Positions 42,507 through 50,320 of a stretch of 64,000 bases of DNA are shown one piece after another. Source of the stretch: Sphingobacterium kitahiroshimense (GTDB taxonomy: Bacteria > Bacteroidota > Bacteroidia > Sphingobacteriales > Sphingobacteriaceae); NCBI RefSeq assembly GCF_025961315.1, contig NZ_JAOQNK010000001.1, positions 6,076,001 to 6,140,000 of the forward strand, read 5' to 3'. Every line of letters begins with the position of its first letter. Position 1 is the first letter of the stretch. The notes beneath the pieces are model-generated. The model was not told the origin of the DNA and made no database searches. It was given only the letters and a program-made list of their open reading frames with translations. The position numbers and the translations under genes were made by a program.

Positions 42507-43033
42507 GTTGAATTCTTAAATTTTTTAAATAATTAAATGATTTGATATGCCTGATTTTTTAGTTCAGCTGTTTTGATGAATTTACCTTATTTATGTTTCA
42601 TGACTAAAACAGGTTGATATAATGGTATTCGGTGATCATTGTTATTTTTAATGAGTTTATTAAGAATGATCGTATTTATTTTTTAAGGAATGTACATGGT
42701 GTTAAAAAAATTATTTATATATGTATTTGATCCTCACGCTAGGCACGATAGCTTTTCATGGCTGTTGTGCCTAGTTTGAGAGCTATTGAAAGTATAGGTT
42801 CTGAATAAATATTAGTGAATTGCCCATATTCAACATACTAAACAATTAGAAAGTAGAAAAGTTGAATGTTTTTGAATTGTTGAAGGTACTTCTTTTTAAA
42901 TCAACAATAGAAATTTCTTTTTACCGTACTGTTAAATATTTGTTAATCGAATCAAATTATCCAGCGCATGAAAACAATTTCACTTCCCAAGTGTTATATC
43001 TATAGTATTTACTTTAAAAAAGGAGATTTTATT
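42507..43033. other. Intergenic region with a strong hairpin
   Basis: No gene is supported. A hairpin at 42739-42774 has stem CTAGGCAC / GTGCCTAG, then GAT/GTT and AGC/GCT closing an 8-base loop. It has no T-run and lies midway between two divergent genes. The remainder is AT-rich; the csbD-like gene begins after AAAGGAG at 43019-43025. Confidence 0.5.
43019..43025 (+). promoter_or_regulatory. Strong Shine-Dalgarno of the csbD-like gene
   Basis: AAAGGAG, 8 bases before ATG 43034. This decides the start over an in-frame ATG at 42968 and is exceptional in a genome where most genes have none. Confidence 0.8.
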
Positions 43034-43222
43034 ATGAGCGAATTAACATGGAAAGGTCGTTGGAGCGAACTAAAAGGTAAAGTGAAACAACAATATGCAG
43101 ATCTAACGGATGACGATCTATTGTACGCCGAGGGAAAAGAAGATGAATTATTAGGTAAACTTCAAAAGAAAACCGGAAAAACTAAGGAAGAGGTAGAAGA
43201 TTGGTTAGATAAATTGAAATAG
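43034..43222 (+). CDS. CsbD-family stress protein
   Basis: A 62-residue hydrophilic helical protein. SELTWKGRWSELKGKVKQQYADLTDDDLLY followed by LGKLQKKTGKTKEEVEDWL is the CsbD signature (W..GKVKQ.W..LTDDDL). Members are induced by general stress; their molecular role is unknown. The start is set by the Shine-Dalgarno at 43019-43025; the longer ORF would add 22 unrelated residues. A terminator follows at 43250-43288. The gene is monocistronic. Confidence 0.9.
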   Translation: MSELTWKGRWSELKGKVKQQYADLTDDDLLYAEGKEDELLGKLQKKTGKTKEEVEDWLDKLK

Positions 43223-43249
43223 TAAATTTTAGTTTTATATAGCATAAAA

Positions 43250-43288
43250 AATGGTTAAGTACGATAAGTGCTTAACCATTTTTTTTTG
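43250..43288 (+). terminator. Rho-independent terminator of the csbD-like gene
   Basis: Stem AATGGTTAAG (43250-43259) / CTTAACCATT (43271-43280) with T8. Confidence 0.9.
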
Positions 43289-43434
43289 TCTCCAATAATT
43301 TATTATTACAACAGTGCCTGATTCATCTTTTAATGGATTAATATTTTAAAAAATAATACATTTCAATTGTTTGTTGTGAAAAAAAATGATCTGAAAATCA
43401 GTAGTTTGCGCATTATTTTTGGTATTTTCCCTTA

Positions 43435-43537
43435 TTTGTGAAAAAAAAATTTTAGCTTTGTGAAGCCCATCCCAAAAGGGCATGTTTTTCATAGGTAGAT
43501 GAAAAGGTCGCGTTAAGTCTAACACGACCTTTTTTTA
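43435..43537 (+). ncRNA. Candidate small RNA transcript
   Basis: Between the csbD-like terminator and the tRNA is a TTTG (43435-43438) and a perfect -7 element TAGCTTTG (43453-43460); the spacer (14) is shorter than usual. Downstream, a hairpin with GCCC/GGGC arms (about 43465-43480) and a strong terminator (AGGTCGCGTTA 43505-43515 / TAACACGACCT 43520-43530, one mismatch, then T7) end it. A transcript of about 70 bases would begin near 43467. There is no ORF. The same geometry would also suit a leader peptide-free short RNA; no Rfam family is recognised. Confidence 0.4.
43505..43537 (+). terminator. Rho-independent terminator of the small-RNA candidate
   Basis: Stem AGGTCGCGTTA / TAACACGACCT with one C-A mismatch and a 4-base loop, followed by seven T. 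No protein gene ends before it, which is why an RNA is proposed. Confidence 0.75.
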
Positions 43538-43698
43538 TTTCCATCCATAGATTTGTTATAAATAATAAGCGCATGTTTATTTATCAATAGTTTTGAAAAT
43601 TGTTTATTCAACATATCTAATTTTACTCAATATTTTTTTGATAACAATCTTAGTCCTGTATATTTGCTTTTAGAGAAATGAGATGAATAGGTTGAACA

Positions 43699-43728
43699 GA
43701 AAAAGCCTCACTAAAAGTAAGGCTTTCT
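43699..43728 (-). terminator. Terminator of tRNA-Met
   Basis: On the minus strand AAAGCCTTAC / GTGAGGCTTT closes a short loop and is followed by T5, directly downstream of the tRNA. Confidence 0.7.
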
Positions 43729-43734
43729 AAGCAG

Positions 43735-43808
43735 TGCTCCCAACTGGGCTCGAACCAGTGACCAAAAGATTATGAGTCTTCTACTCTAACCAACTGAGCT
43801 ATAGGAGC
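43735..43808 (-). tRNA. tRNA-Met (anticodon CAT)
   Basis: A 74-base cloverleaf on the minus strand. Acceptor GCTCCTA pairs with TGGGAGC (one G-T), the D-arm has AGCTCAGTTGGTTAGAG, the anticodon loop is CTCATAA with CAT, and the T-arm contains GGTTCGAGCC. The discriminator is A and CCA is not encoded. The regular G1-C72 pair excludes the initiator tRNA; the loop matches elongator Met, though a lysidine-modified Ile tRNA cannot be fully excluded by eye. Confidence 0.88.
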
Positions 43809-43895
43809 GGTTATTATATTTTGTCAAAATGTAACGTTTACCGCGTTTTGACGATGCAAATATTGATATTTGTATTGATATTTCAAAATAAAAAG

Positions 43896-44534
43896 ATGAA
43901 AAAAATTAAAAATATTATCCTCGATTATGGAGATGTGATCTTTATGATCGACTTTTTGAGGATGGAGTCTGCCTTTAGTGAGTTGGGAATCAAAAATGTA
44001 CGAGATTATTATGGTCACCGAGCACAAACAAAACTTTTTGATGATTTTGAACAAGGAAAAATTCCCGCAAAAGCATTTCGAGATGGAATTCGTGAAATTT
44101 CCGGTATATATTCTTTGACGGATACACAAATAGATGCTGCATGGAATGCCATGTTAATTGGTGTGATGGATGGAAATCATGAATTATTGCTCGATCTTAA
44201 AAATGAATATCGATTATTTTTATTGAGCAATAATAACGAAATTCATTATGGTTGGATTATGGATTATTTAAAAAATAATTTTGACCTCGATGATAATACA
44301 GCTTTTTTTGAAAAAGACTATTATTCACATTTAATGGGTATGCGTAAACCCAATATTGAGATTTTCCAATTTGTATTAAAGGAAAATGGTTTGGTCCCCG
44401 ATGAGACGGTTTTTATAGATGACAGTCCACAGCATTTAAAGACTGCGAGTGAATTGGGATTAAAAACTTATTTGCTCACTAAACCTGATACCTTATATGA
44501 TTTAATTTATCGTGAAGGCTTATTGAAAAAATAG
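43896..44534 (+). CDS. HAD-superfamily phosphatase, YihX-like
   Basis: A 212-residue HAD subfamily IA hydrolase. Motif I is IILDYGDVIFMID (nucleophile Asp about residue 9), motif II FLLSNNNEIHYG with Ser (about 108), and the Lys/motif III-IV region RKPNIEIFQFVLKENGLVPDETVFIDDSPQH (given as positions about 150-178). The layout is that of YihX-type sugar-phosphate or FMN phosphatases. ATG 43896 is used; an upstream in-frame ATG at 43821 overlaps the tRNA promoter region and would add 25 residues without family match. rpsU follows 88 bases downstream with its own promoter. Confidence 0.87.
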   Translation: MKKIKNIILDYGDVIFMIDFLRMESAFSELGIKNVRDYYGHRAQTKLFDDFEQGKIPAKAFRDGIREISGIYSLTDTQIDAAWNAMLIGVMDGNHELLLDLKNEYRLFLLSNNNEIHYGWIMDYLKNNFDLDDNTAFFEKDYYSHLMGMRKPNIEIFQFVLKENGLVPDETVFIDDSPQHLKTASELGLKTYLLTKPDTLYDLIYREGLLKK

Positions 44535-44544
44535 TGAGATTCTT

Positions 44545-44575
44545 TTTGTATATCTCAATCATAATTGTACCTTTG
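44545..44575 (+). promoter_or_regulatory. rpsU promoter
   Basis: TTTG (44545-44548)-N19-TACCTTTG (44568-44575): a full match to the Bacteroidota consensus with ideal spacing, the best promoter in the window. Start near 44582. Confidence 0.8.
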
Positions 44576-44602
44576 CATCACTTTAAAAATTAAAAGGCTA
44601 CG

Positions 44603-44610
44603 AAAGGAGG
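44603..44610 (+). promoter_or_regulatory. Extended Shine-Dalgarno of rpsU
   Basis: AAAGGAGG ahead of ATG 44623, with a 12-base spacer. Studies in Flavobacterium show that S21 helps hide the anti-Shine-Dalgarno in Bacteroidota ribosomes and that rpsU keeps a strong Shine-Dalgarno for self-control; this site fits. Confidence 0.7.
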
Positions 44611-44622
44611 TATATACAGAGC

Positions 44623-44817
44623 ATGATTATCGTAAATGTAAAAGAAGGAGAATCTTTAGATAGAGCATTAAAACGTTTCAAGAAGAAATTCGAAAAAACA
44701 GGAGTTTTAAGAGAACTACGTTCTCGTCAAGCTTATGAAAAGAGATCTGTAACTCGTCGTATTCAAGTTAAGAAAGCGATCTACAAACAAGGATTAAACC
44801 AAGAAGTTTCAATCTAA
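44623..44817 (+). CDS. rpsU: 30S ribosomal protein S21
   Basis: Ribosomal protein bS21, 64 residues, basic. It starts MIIVNVKEGESLDRALKRFKKK, and FEKTGVLRELRSRQAYEKRS is the family core. It joins the platform of the small subunit next to the 3' end of 16S rRNA. It has a consensus promoter, a strong Shine-Dalgarno and a terminator of its own; xerC and hpf follow on the same strand, the gene order found in many Bacteroidota. Confidence 0.96.
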   Translation: MIIVNVKEGESLDRALKRFKKKFEKTGVLRELRSRQAYEKRSVTRRIQVKKAIYKQGLNQEVSI

Positions 44818-44834
44818 GGTTTCTAAAAAGATAT

Positions 44835-44867
44835 AAAAAAGGGAAAAGTTTACTTTTCCCTTTTTTT
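44835..44867 (+). terminator. Terminator after rpsU
   Basis: AAAAAAGGGAAAAGT / ACTTTTCCCTTTTTTT, near-perfect stem with a 2-3-base loop. The xerC start is 43 bases further, so some read-through is likely. Confidence 0.85.
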
Positions 44868-44909
44868 ATGCGCTTTAATTCGGTAAATTAGTTACAAATA
44901 GAATGGATT

Positions 44910-45788
44910 ATGTATATAAAAGAGTTTGAACGGTATCTTCAATATGAAAGGCGCTACTCTAAACACACTTTAATAGCTTATTTACATGAAATTAGTCTGT
45001 TTTTAGTGTTTCTAGAGAATGAACATCTTCCATTCGAAGAGGTTGGCCATCGTGATATGCGTCATTATTTCGCCATGATGACAGAAGCGAATAAATCGGC
45101 TACGACAGTGAATCGAAGCATCTCGGCATTACGGACTTATTATAAGTTCTTACAGCGAGAGGATATTGTGAAAGATAATCCGATACAAGTGAAAGCTCTG
45201 AAAATGCCTAAGAAGTTACCAGTGGTAGTTGAGAAGGATAAATTGATGTTGTTGCTGGACCACTTAGAAGAGAACGTGCATGATTTTGAAAGTCGTCGAA
45301 ATAAATTGGTGATGGAACTTTTATTTGGTACAGGTATTCGACTTGCAGAATTATTACAAATTCAGGATAGAGATATTGATTATTATAACAAAAATATTCT
45401 TATATTCGGTAAAAGGAGTAAGGAAAGGTTAGTTCCTATTAATGGGACATTAATAAAAGAGCTACAGCTTTATTTACACGCTAAAAGTTTATACATTGAA
45501 AATAATAAATCAAGTTTCTTAATCGTTACTAAAGAGGGAAAACCGGCCTACGAGAAATTGATCTATAGAATTGTGCATAAATGTCTGTCGATGGTTTCTT
45601 CACAACAGAAGAGAAGTCCGCATATTTTGCGACATACTTTCGCGACAGCATTATTGGACAATGGTGCAGATCTTAATGCAATAAAGGAGCTCCTCGGGCA
45701 TGCGGGGCTTGCGGCAACACAAGTCTACACGCATAATTCTGCGGAGCGGTTAAAGTCTATTTATAAACAAGCTCATCCAAAAGCTTAA
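44910..45788 (+). CDS. xerC: Tyrosine recombinase XerC-type
   Basis: Site-specific recombinase of 292 residues with the N-terminal SAM-like core-binding domain (1-90, FERYLQYERRYSKHTLIAYL) and the catalytic domain. Active-site residues: Arg 144 (FGTGIRLAELL), His 238 and Arg 241 (HILRHTFATALLDNG), His in LLGHAGLAATQVYTH and Tyr 273. The whole length is right for chromosomal Xer and there is no mobile context. Its place between rpsU and hpf is conserved in Bacteroidota, where it is taken to resolve chromosome dimers with XerD; XerC is chosen from that context. A dif site was not found. Confidence 0.88.
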   Translation: MYIKEFERYLQYERRYSKHTLIAYLHEISLFLVFLENEHLPFEEVGHRDMRHYFAMMTEANKSATTVNRSISALRTYYKFLQREDIVKDNPIQVKALKMPKKLPVVVEKDKLMLLLDHLEENVHDFESRRNKLVMELLFGTGIRLAELLQIQDRDIDYYNKNILIFGKRSKERLVPINGTLIKELQLYLHAKSLYIENNKSSFLIVTKEGKPAYEKLIYRIVHKCLSMVSSQQKRSPHILRHTFATALLDNGADLNAIKELLGHAGLAATQVYTHNSAERLKSIYKQAHPKA

Positions 45789-45793
45789 AAAAA

Positions 45794-45798
45794 GGAGG
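45794..45798 (+). promoter_or_regulatory. Strong Shine-Dalgarno of hpf
   Basis: AAAAAAAGGAGG ends 4 bases before ATG 45803. It is the third strong site in this area. Confidence 0.65.
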
Positions 45799-45802
45799 AA
45801 AA

Positions 45803-46147
45803 ATGAACATTACTGTGCAATCAATTAAATTTAATGCTGATCAAAAGCTAATTGAGTTTATCCAAAGAAAAACAGGTAAATTGAATCAGTTTTTAGACTC
45901 AATCATTGGTGGAGAATGCTATTTACGTTTAGAAAATGTAGATGATGAATCTAATAAGGTATCGGAAATTAAAATAAATATACCAGGGAGTCAACTTTTT
46001 GCAAAAGGACAAGCTAAGAGTTTTGAAGAAGCAACTGATATTGCAGTAGAATCCTTAAGGAGACAGATTAATAAACATAAGACCAAAACTAAAACACAGG
46101 CCAGTAATCATAAAGAGATCTTGACGACTGAAGAAGAAGAATATTAG
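45803..46147 (+). CDS. hpf: Ribosome hibernation-promoting factor HPF/YfiA family
   Basis: Short HPF-type protein of 114 residues: MNITVQSIKFNADQKLIEFI, ECYLRLENVDDESNKVSEIK and FEEATDIAVESLRRQINKHK give the usual beta-alpha-beta pattern with a basic groove. It binds the small subunit in the tRNA path and inactivates ribosomes in stationary phase. The tail KTKTKTQASNHKEILTTEEE is unstructured and acidic; there is no long-form dimerisation domain. Fourteen bases separate it from xerC. A terminator follows at 46170-46199. Confidence 0.92.
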   Translation: MNITVQSIKFNADQKLIEFIQRKTGKLNQFLDSIIGGECYLRLENVDDESNKVSEIKINIPGSQLFAKGQAKSFEEATDIAVESLRRQINKHKTKTKTQASNHKEILTTEEEEY

Positions 46148-46169
46148 TATATAATAGTTTAATAAATGA

Positions 46170-46199
46170 AAGACTAATCATTATGATTAGTCTTTTTTT
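46170..46199 (+). terminator. Terminator after hpf
   Basis: AGACTAATCA (46171-46180) / TGATTAGTCT (46184-46193), 3-base loop, T7. Confidence 0.88.
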
Positions 46200-46342
46200 G
46201 TGTAAAACAAGGAGTTAACAATGCGCATCTGGGCTTCTTTTTATGCTAAAGACAACTATTTATAATGTTCAAAATAATTTAAAACTTACTTGGATTGATT
46301 ATAAATAATGATTATTTTTGCTTCATCATAATGAATTAAGAA

Positions 46343-46717
46343 ATGTCAAACAAAATCTGTCCATTAACAAATGTAGAAGAGGTCTTTAAAACTGAAACTG
46401 GTGCCATATATCAGTGTAGTCGTAAAAACTGCTATTGGATGGAATTTGCGGGTTCAACGACATCTTTTTCGGTGTCAGACTTTTTTAAATTTAAGAAATC
46501 AATAGATAATATTGATGTCGAGAAAATGCTAACAGACACTGCACGTTCTGCGGATTTTACATTGGTAATGCCTTTTCGAACAGAACGTTGCTTTCTCCTG
46601 GCAGTTCAAGATGTTTTGAATTTAAGAGATTTGTTAGATGGAGCTAAATTTATGATCGAATTAAATAGTATTGTTAAGGCTTGTTTACGTAGTTCTCAGA
46701 TTACTGTGTTAGCTTAA
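46343..46717 (+). CDS. Hypothetical protein, DUF6686-like
   Basis: A 124-residue cytoplasmic protein: MSNKICPLTNVEEVFKTETG, YQCSRKNCYWMEFAGSTTSF, later RTERCFLLAVQDVLNLRDLL. Cys residues at about 6, 26 and 31 could form a metal or zinc site. The look agrees with small Bacteroidota families found near ferritin genes (I recall DUF6686 for this type, without being certain). It precedes ferritin by 180 bases on the same strand. No function is established. Confidence 0.6.
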   Translation: MSNKICPLTNVEEVFKTETGAIYQCSRKNCYWMEFAGSTTSFSVSDFFKFKKSIDNIDVEKMLTDTARSADFTLVMPFRTERCFLLAVQDVLNLRDLLDGAKFMIELNSIVKACLRSSQITVLA

Positions 46718-46826
46718 TTTTCCATTCTTTGTAATTATACTGATTCTAAACAGTTTAACCTTTTTTCCGCTAATTTAGACTGAATTCGTATTGCAAATTT
46801 TTTATACAAAAATCTGTAATGTCCCC

Positions 46827-46834
46827 TATATTTG
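46827..46834 (+). promoter_or_regulatory. -7 element of the ferritin gene
   Basis: TATATTTG, a perfect TAnnTTTG, 72 bases before the ferritin ATG. No TTTG lies at -33. The leader holds the inverted repeat TCAAGT/ACTTGA (46850-46868), a possible regulatory site. Confidence 0.5.
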
Positions 46835-46898
46835 TAGTGTTCAAGTAAGTCAAGTATTTGAAACTTGATTATTATAATTAGTATTAAAACTTACAGAT

Positions 46899-47426
46899 AT
46901 GAAAGATTTATTAAAATTAAAATCTTCTTTAACAGAAGAGATCGAAAATATATTAAATGCTCAAATTAAAGTTGAAGCACATTCTTCTTCACTATACTTA
47001 GCGATGTCATCTTGGTGTGATGATCAAGGTTTGGAGAATGCAGCAGATTTTTTTGCTAAACAGTCCAATGAAGAGCGTGAGCATATGTTGAAAATCTTCA
47101 ATTATATTAACAATAGAGGCGGTCGTGCTATTTCACCAGAAGTAACAGGTATTCCTTCAGATTTTGATTCATTCCGTGGGATTTTCGAATCAGCATTGGA
47201 ACAAGAGATGTTCGTTACTGAACAATTTAACAACATCGCAGACAAATGTATGAAAGCTAAAGATTACGTAACATTTAACTTTTTACAATGGTTCTTAGCA
47301 GAGCAAGTTGAAGAGGAATTTGTTGCGAGAAGAATCTTAGAATTATTTGATGTAATTGGAGAAGATGGTACTGGACGTTGGGAAATTGATAAACACTTAC
47401 TTAAAGTTACTTTTGCTGGTGAATAA
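46899..47426 (+). CDS. ftnA: Ferritin
   Basis: Non-haem ferritin of 175 residues that stores iron as ferric mineral in a 24-subunit shell. Ferroxidase ligands are present: Glu in NAQIKVEAHSSSLYLAMSSW, the EREH set in SNEEREHMLKIF, and Glu in EQEMFVTEQFN and FLAEQVEEEFVARRI. The pattern is FtnA-like, without the haem-binding Met of bacterioferritins. It has its own promoter and terminator (47453-47486). The DUF6686-like gene upstream may be linked. Confidence 0.95.
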   Translation: MKDLLKLKSSLTEEIENILNAQIKVEAHSSSLYLAMSSWCDDQGLENAADFFAKQSNEEREHMLKIFNYINNRGGRAISPEVTGIPSDFDSFRGIFESALEQEMFVTEQFNNIADKCMKAKDYVTFNFLQWFLAEQVEEEFVARRILELFDVIGEDGTGRWEIDKHLLKVTFAGE

Positions 47427-47452
47427 TTAATTTATTCTTATAAATAAAATGA

Positions 47453-47486
47453 AAGGCGACTTATTTCAAATAAGCCGCCTTTTTTA
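47453..47486 (+). terminator. Terminator after ferritin
   Basis: AGGCGACTTATTT / AAATAAGCCGCCT with one A-C mismatch and a short loop, then T6. Confidence 0.87.
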
Positions 47487-47566
47487 TATACAACTATTCA
47501 TTATTTTGCGTTATGGTTGTGTAAATTATTATGTATATTGAGATACAAATAGAATAAGTTGTTTTG

Positions 47567-50320
47567 ATGTCGGATAAATTCGAAATATCAGGAAATACTC
47601 ATAGGGTCATCTTTCTTATCGTCTTCTTTTTTGTTGTGGGTAATGCACAAGCCCAACTCCAGAAAAAGGAGGTGTACGGATTTGTTGTGGATATCGATGG
47701 GCAACCGCTTGCTGGCGTCAATGTGCGTCTGACAACTTCTTTGGATACCGTCATGGCAATTTCTTCCAAAACAGGTTTCTACAAATTTTACCAAATTAAA
47801 GGAAGTAATATCCGTTTAAACTACAGTTCTTTAGGCTTACAGATTGTTGATCGTTCTTACCCTCAGTATAATACAACAGATCGTGTTATTGCGGAGACTG
47901 TTGTTTTAAAACCACAGGTTTCAGTGCTCAAAGAAATTGTTATTAAGAAATATAAACCAATCGTCTTCAAAGAGGATACGGTTCAATTTAATATGGGAGC
48001 TTTCCAGTTTGATCGACGCACACTGCTGGAGGATGCGCTTAAACAATTACCGAACTTCCAGGTTTCTCGTGATGGCTCTGTATATGCTTTTGGTAAACCG
48101 ATTACTTCTGTACAAGTAGATGGTAAAAAATTCTTTGGAGGAGATGTGCTTACCGCTACTCGAAATCTTCCTGCGGATTTTATTAAAAATATTCAGGTTA
48201 TTGATTTTTTCGGAGATGAAGCAAGTGCTAAGGGAACAAAAACTGGTGAGTCTGAGAAAATTCTAAATATTGTTTTGAAAGATGACAAGAAAAAAATAAG
48301 TTTTGGACAGGTTACAGGTGGTTTAGGTGATCAAGAACGATACCTCGCGAGTGCAGGCCTCAATAAATTCAATGATGGTCAGGAACTATCTTTTGTAGGA
48401 TCTGTTAATAATACAAATACGAATCTTTTTTCTTTCGGTTCTCCAAATGGAGGAGGTTCCAGGGATCGTGTAATGGGCGAATTGGCAGACTTTGCCGACC
48501 CTACTGATGGTTTTAATGCTATTGGGTCCTTGGGAACAAGTTTTTCCACTAATTTGAATGATAAAATTAGTGCTTTTGGACGTTACAGCTATACAAATAC
48601 AAAGAATACGACGAGGGGGAATTCCTATCTACAGTCTGTATATGGTAATAACATTATAACCAACCAAGAGGATTATGTAACAAAGACTGTTGATAATGCG
48701 CATCATATGAATTGGGGGTTTGATATAAAATTATCTGATTCAGATCTTTTAAAAATATCTCCAACTTTTTCATGGAATAAATCGAAAGGTAATGAATCTA
48801 GAGATCGATATATTAAGAATAGACAGATCACAAACGATGGGGAATATGCTTCTGACAACAGTAGTACGAGTCCAAATGCTGAAGTAGACATCTTATATGC
48901 CAAAAGTTTTAAGAAGCCAGGACGGAAATTAGTGTACAATTTACATCTGGGATATAATTCAGTCGATAAAAAAGAGGATATAGTTGACCGGAATAAGATT
49001 ATAGATAGTGCGTTTAATCAAGTGCAAATTAAGGATAGTTTTTTAAATCAATTTGTGAAAAGTGAAAACAAAAATCAAGATATTAAAAGTTCGCTATCTA
49101 TTATAGAGCCAGTGGACAAGGGCGGAGTATTAGAATTGAATTATGACTTTAGTTACACCTCAATTGATGCAAGGCGGTTAGTTCATGAACGAAATAATGA
49201 ATTGGTAGATTTTGGTCGAGTTGATTCTCTTAGTTTAAGTTACGATTATGCTTTTTCATCCAATAGAGTTGGCATGAAATATCAACAGGATATATTCAAT
49301 AAATTTAAATATAATATCGGATTTGCGGTTCAACCAACAGAACTTAAAGGTTTTTCTAAAGATAAATCAATTCAAACATCTTATAGTAATGTAAATCTTA
49401 TACCAGCAGCGGGGGTCAAATGGAAATTTAATGAGAATTCTGATTTGTCAATTGATTACTTAGGTAAAAATAATCAACCTAATTTCTATCAGATTCAGCC
49501 GATATTGGATAATACAAATTCACAAAATATTATACAAGGAAATCCAGAATTACAAGCAGAATTCGCTAACCGTATCTTGGCTAAATATCGAAAATCAATT
49601 GTAAAAAGGGGACAATATTTTGAAAGTAGTATTGCTTATAATTTTATTTCAAATAAAATTGTCTCTAATCGGACTACTATTCCTAATTCAACAATACAAA
49701 AAACTACCTTCTTAAATACATCGGGTTATTATGATATCAAGGCATACTACTTATTTACTGCAGCTTTGTTTAACGATAATATACAGATGAGTTTGAATGG
49801 CAATGCTGATTTTTATAATAATGTCACTTACATAAATGACATTCGTAATGACGGTGGACATTTTTTATATTCGCAGTCTCTGCAATTCAGGTACATGTTT
49901 AATGATGTATTTGAAGCTGAACTTAATGGAAATTACGCATTAAACAAAGCTACCTATAAACGACCTTATAATGATCAAATTGTGGCGCATACCGGTGTGC
50001 TTGGTTTGGGATCCAAATATTATGTGAGCGCACATGGATCTTTTGGTGTAGAGGTATCGCAAAGGTTAAATTCGGGATATTCATCATCATCATGGACAAA
50101 TATAAATCCCACAATTATTAATGCATATTTTGAATATACTTTTATGCGTAATAATTTAGCAATGTTACGGATTCAGGGCTTTGATTTACTAAATCAAAAT
50201 TCAGGTATTACCAGAGATGTAATAGGAAATGATATATTTGACGTTCAAAATGAAAGGTTATCTCGTTATTTTATGGTCTCTTTAAATTTCCGTTTACAAA
50301 AATATCCTAAAAAATCATAA
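47567..50320 (+). CDS. Outer-membrane beta-barrel protein, CarboxypepD-like N-terminus, TonB-receptor-like
   Basis: A 917-residue outer-membrane protein. ATG 47567 gives a signal peptide VIFLIVFFFVVGNAQAQ. A carboxypeptidase-regulatory-like beta-sandwich follows (GFVVDIDGQPLAGVNVRLTT, about 38-110), then a plug-like part (FKEDTVQFNMGAFQFDRRTL, about 140-230, with IKNIQVIDFFGDEASAKG), and a long barrel of the outer-membrane protein beta-barrel family (PF14905-like) rich in aromatic residues. There is no SusD gene beside it, so it is not a classic SusC pair; the substrate may be a peptide, siderophore or nothing at all. The next gene begins at its stop codon. Confidence 0.85.
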   Translation: MSDKFEISGNTHRVIFLIVFFFVVGNAQAQLQKKEVYGFVVDIDGQPLAGVNVRLTTSLDTVMAISSKTGFYKFYQIKGSNIRLNYSSLGLQIVDRSYPQYNTTDRVIAETVVLKPQVSVLKEIVIKKYKPIVFKEDTVQFNMGAFQFDRRTLLEDALKQLPNFQVSRDGSVYAFGKPITSVQVDGKKFFGGDVLTATRNLPADFIKNIQVIDFFGDEASAKGTKTGESEKILNIVLKDDKKKISFGQVTGGLGDQERYLASAGLNKFNDGQELSFVGSVNNTNTNLFSFGSPNGGGSRDRVMGELADFADPTDGFNAIGSLGTSFSTNLNDKISAFGRYSYTNTKNTTRGNSYLQSVYGNNIITNQEDYVTKTVDNAHHMNWGFDIKLSDSDLLKISPTFSWNKSKGNESRDRYIKNRQITNDGEYASDNSSTSPNAEVDILYAKSFKKPGRKLVYNLHLGYNSVDKKEDIVDRNKIIDSAFNQVQIKDSFLNQFVKSENKNQDIKSSLSIIEPVDKGGVLELNYDFSYTSIDARRLVHERNNELVDFGRVDSLSLSYDYAFSSNRVGMKYQQDIFNKFKYNIGFAVQPTELKGFSKDKSIQTSYSNVNLIPAAGVKWKFNENSDLSIDYLGKNNQPNFYQIQPILDNTNSQNIIQGNPELQAEFANRILAKYRKSIVKRGQYFESSIAYNFISNKIVSNRTTIPNSTIQKTTFLNTSGYYDIKAYYLFTAALFNDNIQMSLNGNADFYNNVTYINDIRNDGGHFLYSQSLQFRYMFNDVFEAELNGNYALNKATYKRPYNDQIVAHTGVLGLGSKYYVSAHGSFGVEVSQRLNSGYSSSSWTNINPTIINAYFEYTFMRNNLAMLRIQGFDLLNQNSGITRDVIGNDIFDVQNERLSRYFMVSLNFRLQKYPKKS

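Noticed and set aside
44910..45788. Phage or integron origin for the tyrosine recombinase
   Set aside because: Length, motifs and the rpsU-hpf setting match chromosomal XerC; no attachment site or phage gene is near, although tRNA-Met lies 1.1 kb away.
47567..50320. SusC of a polysaccharide-utilisation locus
   Set aside because: No SusD gene follows and the barrel resembles the PF14905 type; a quinone oxidoreductase is the coupled neighbour.
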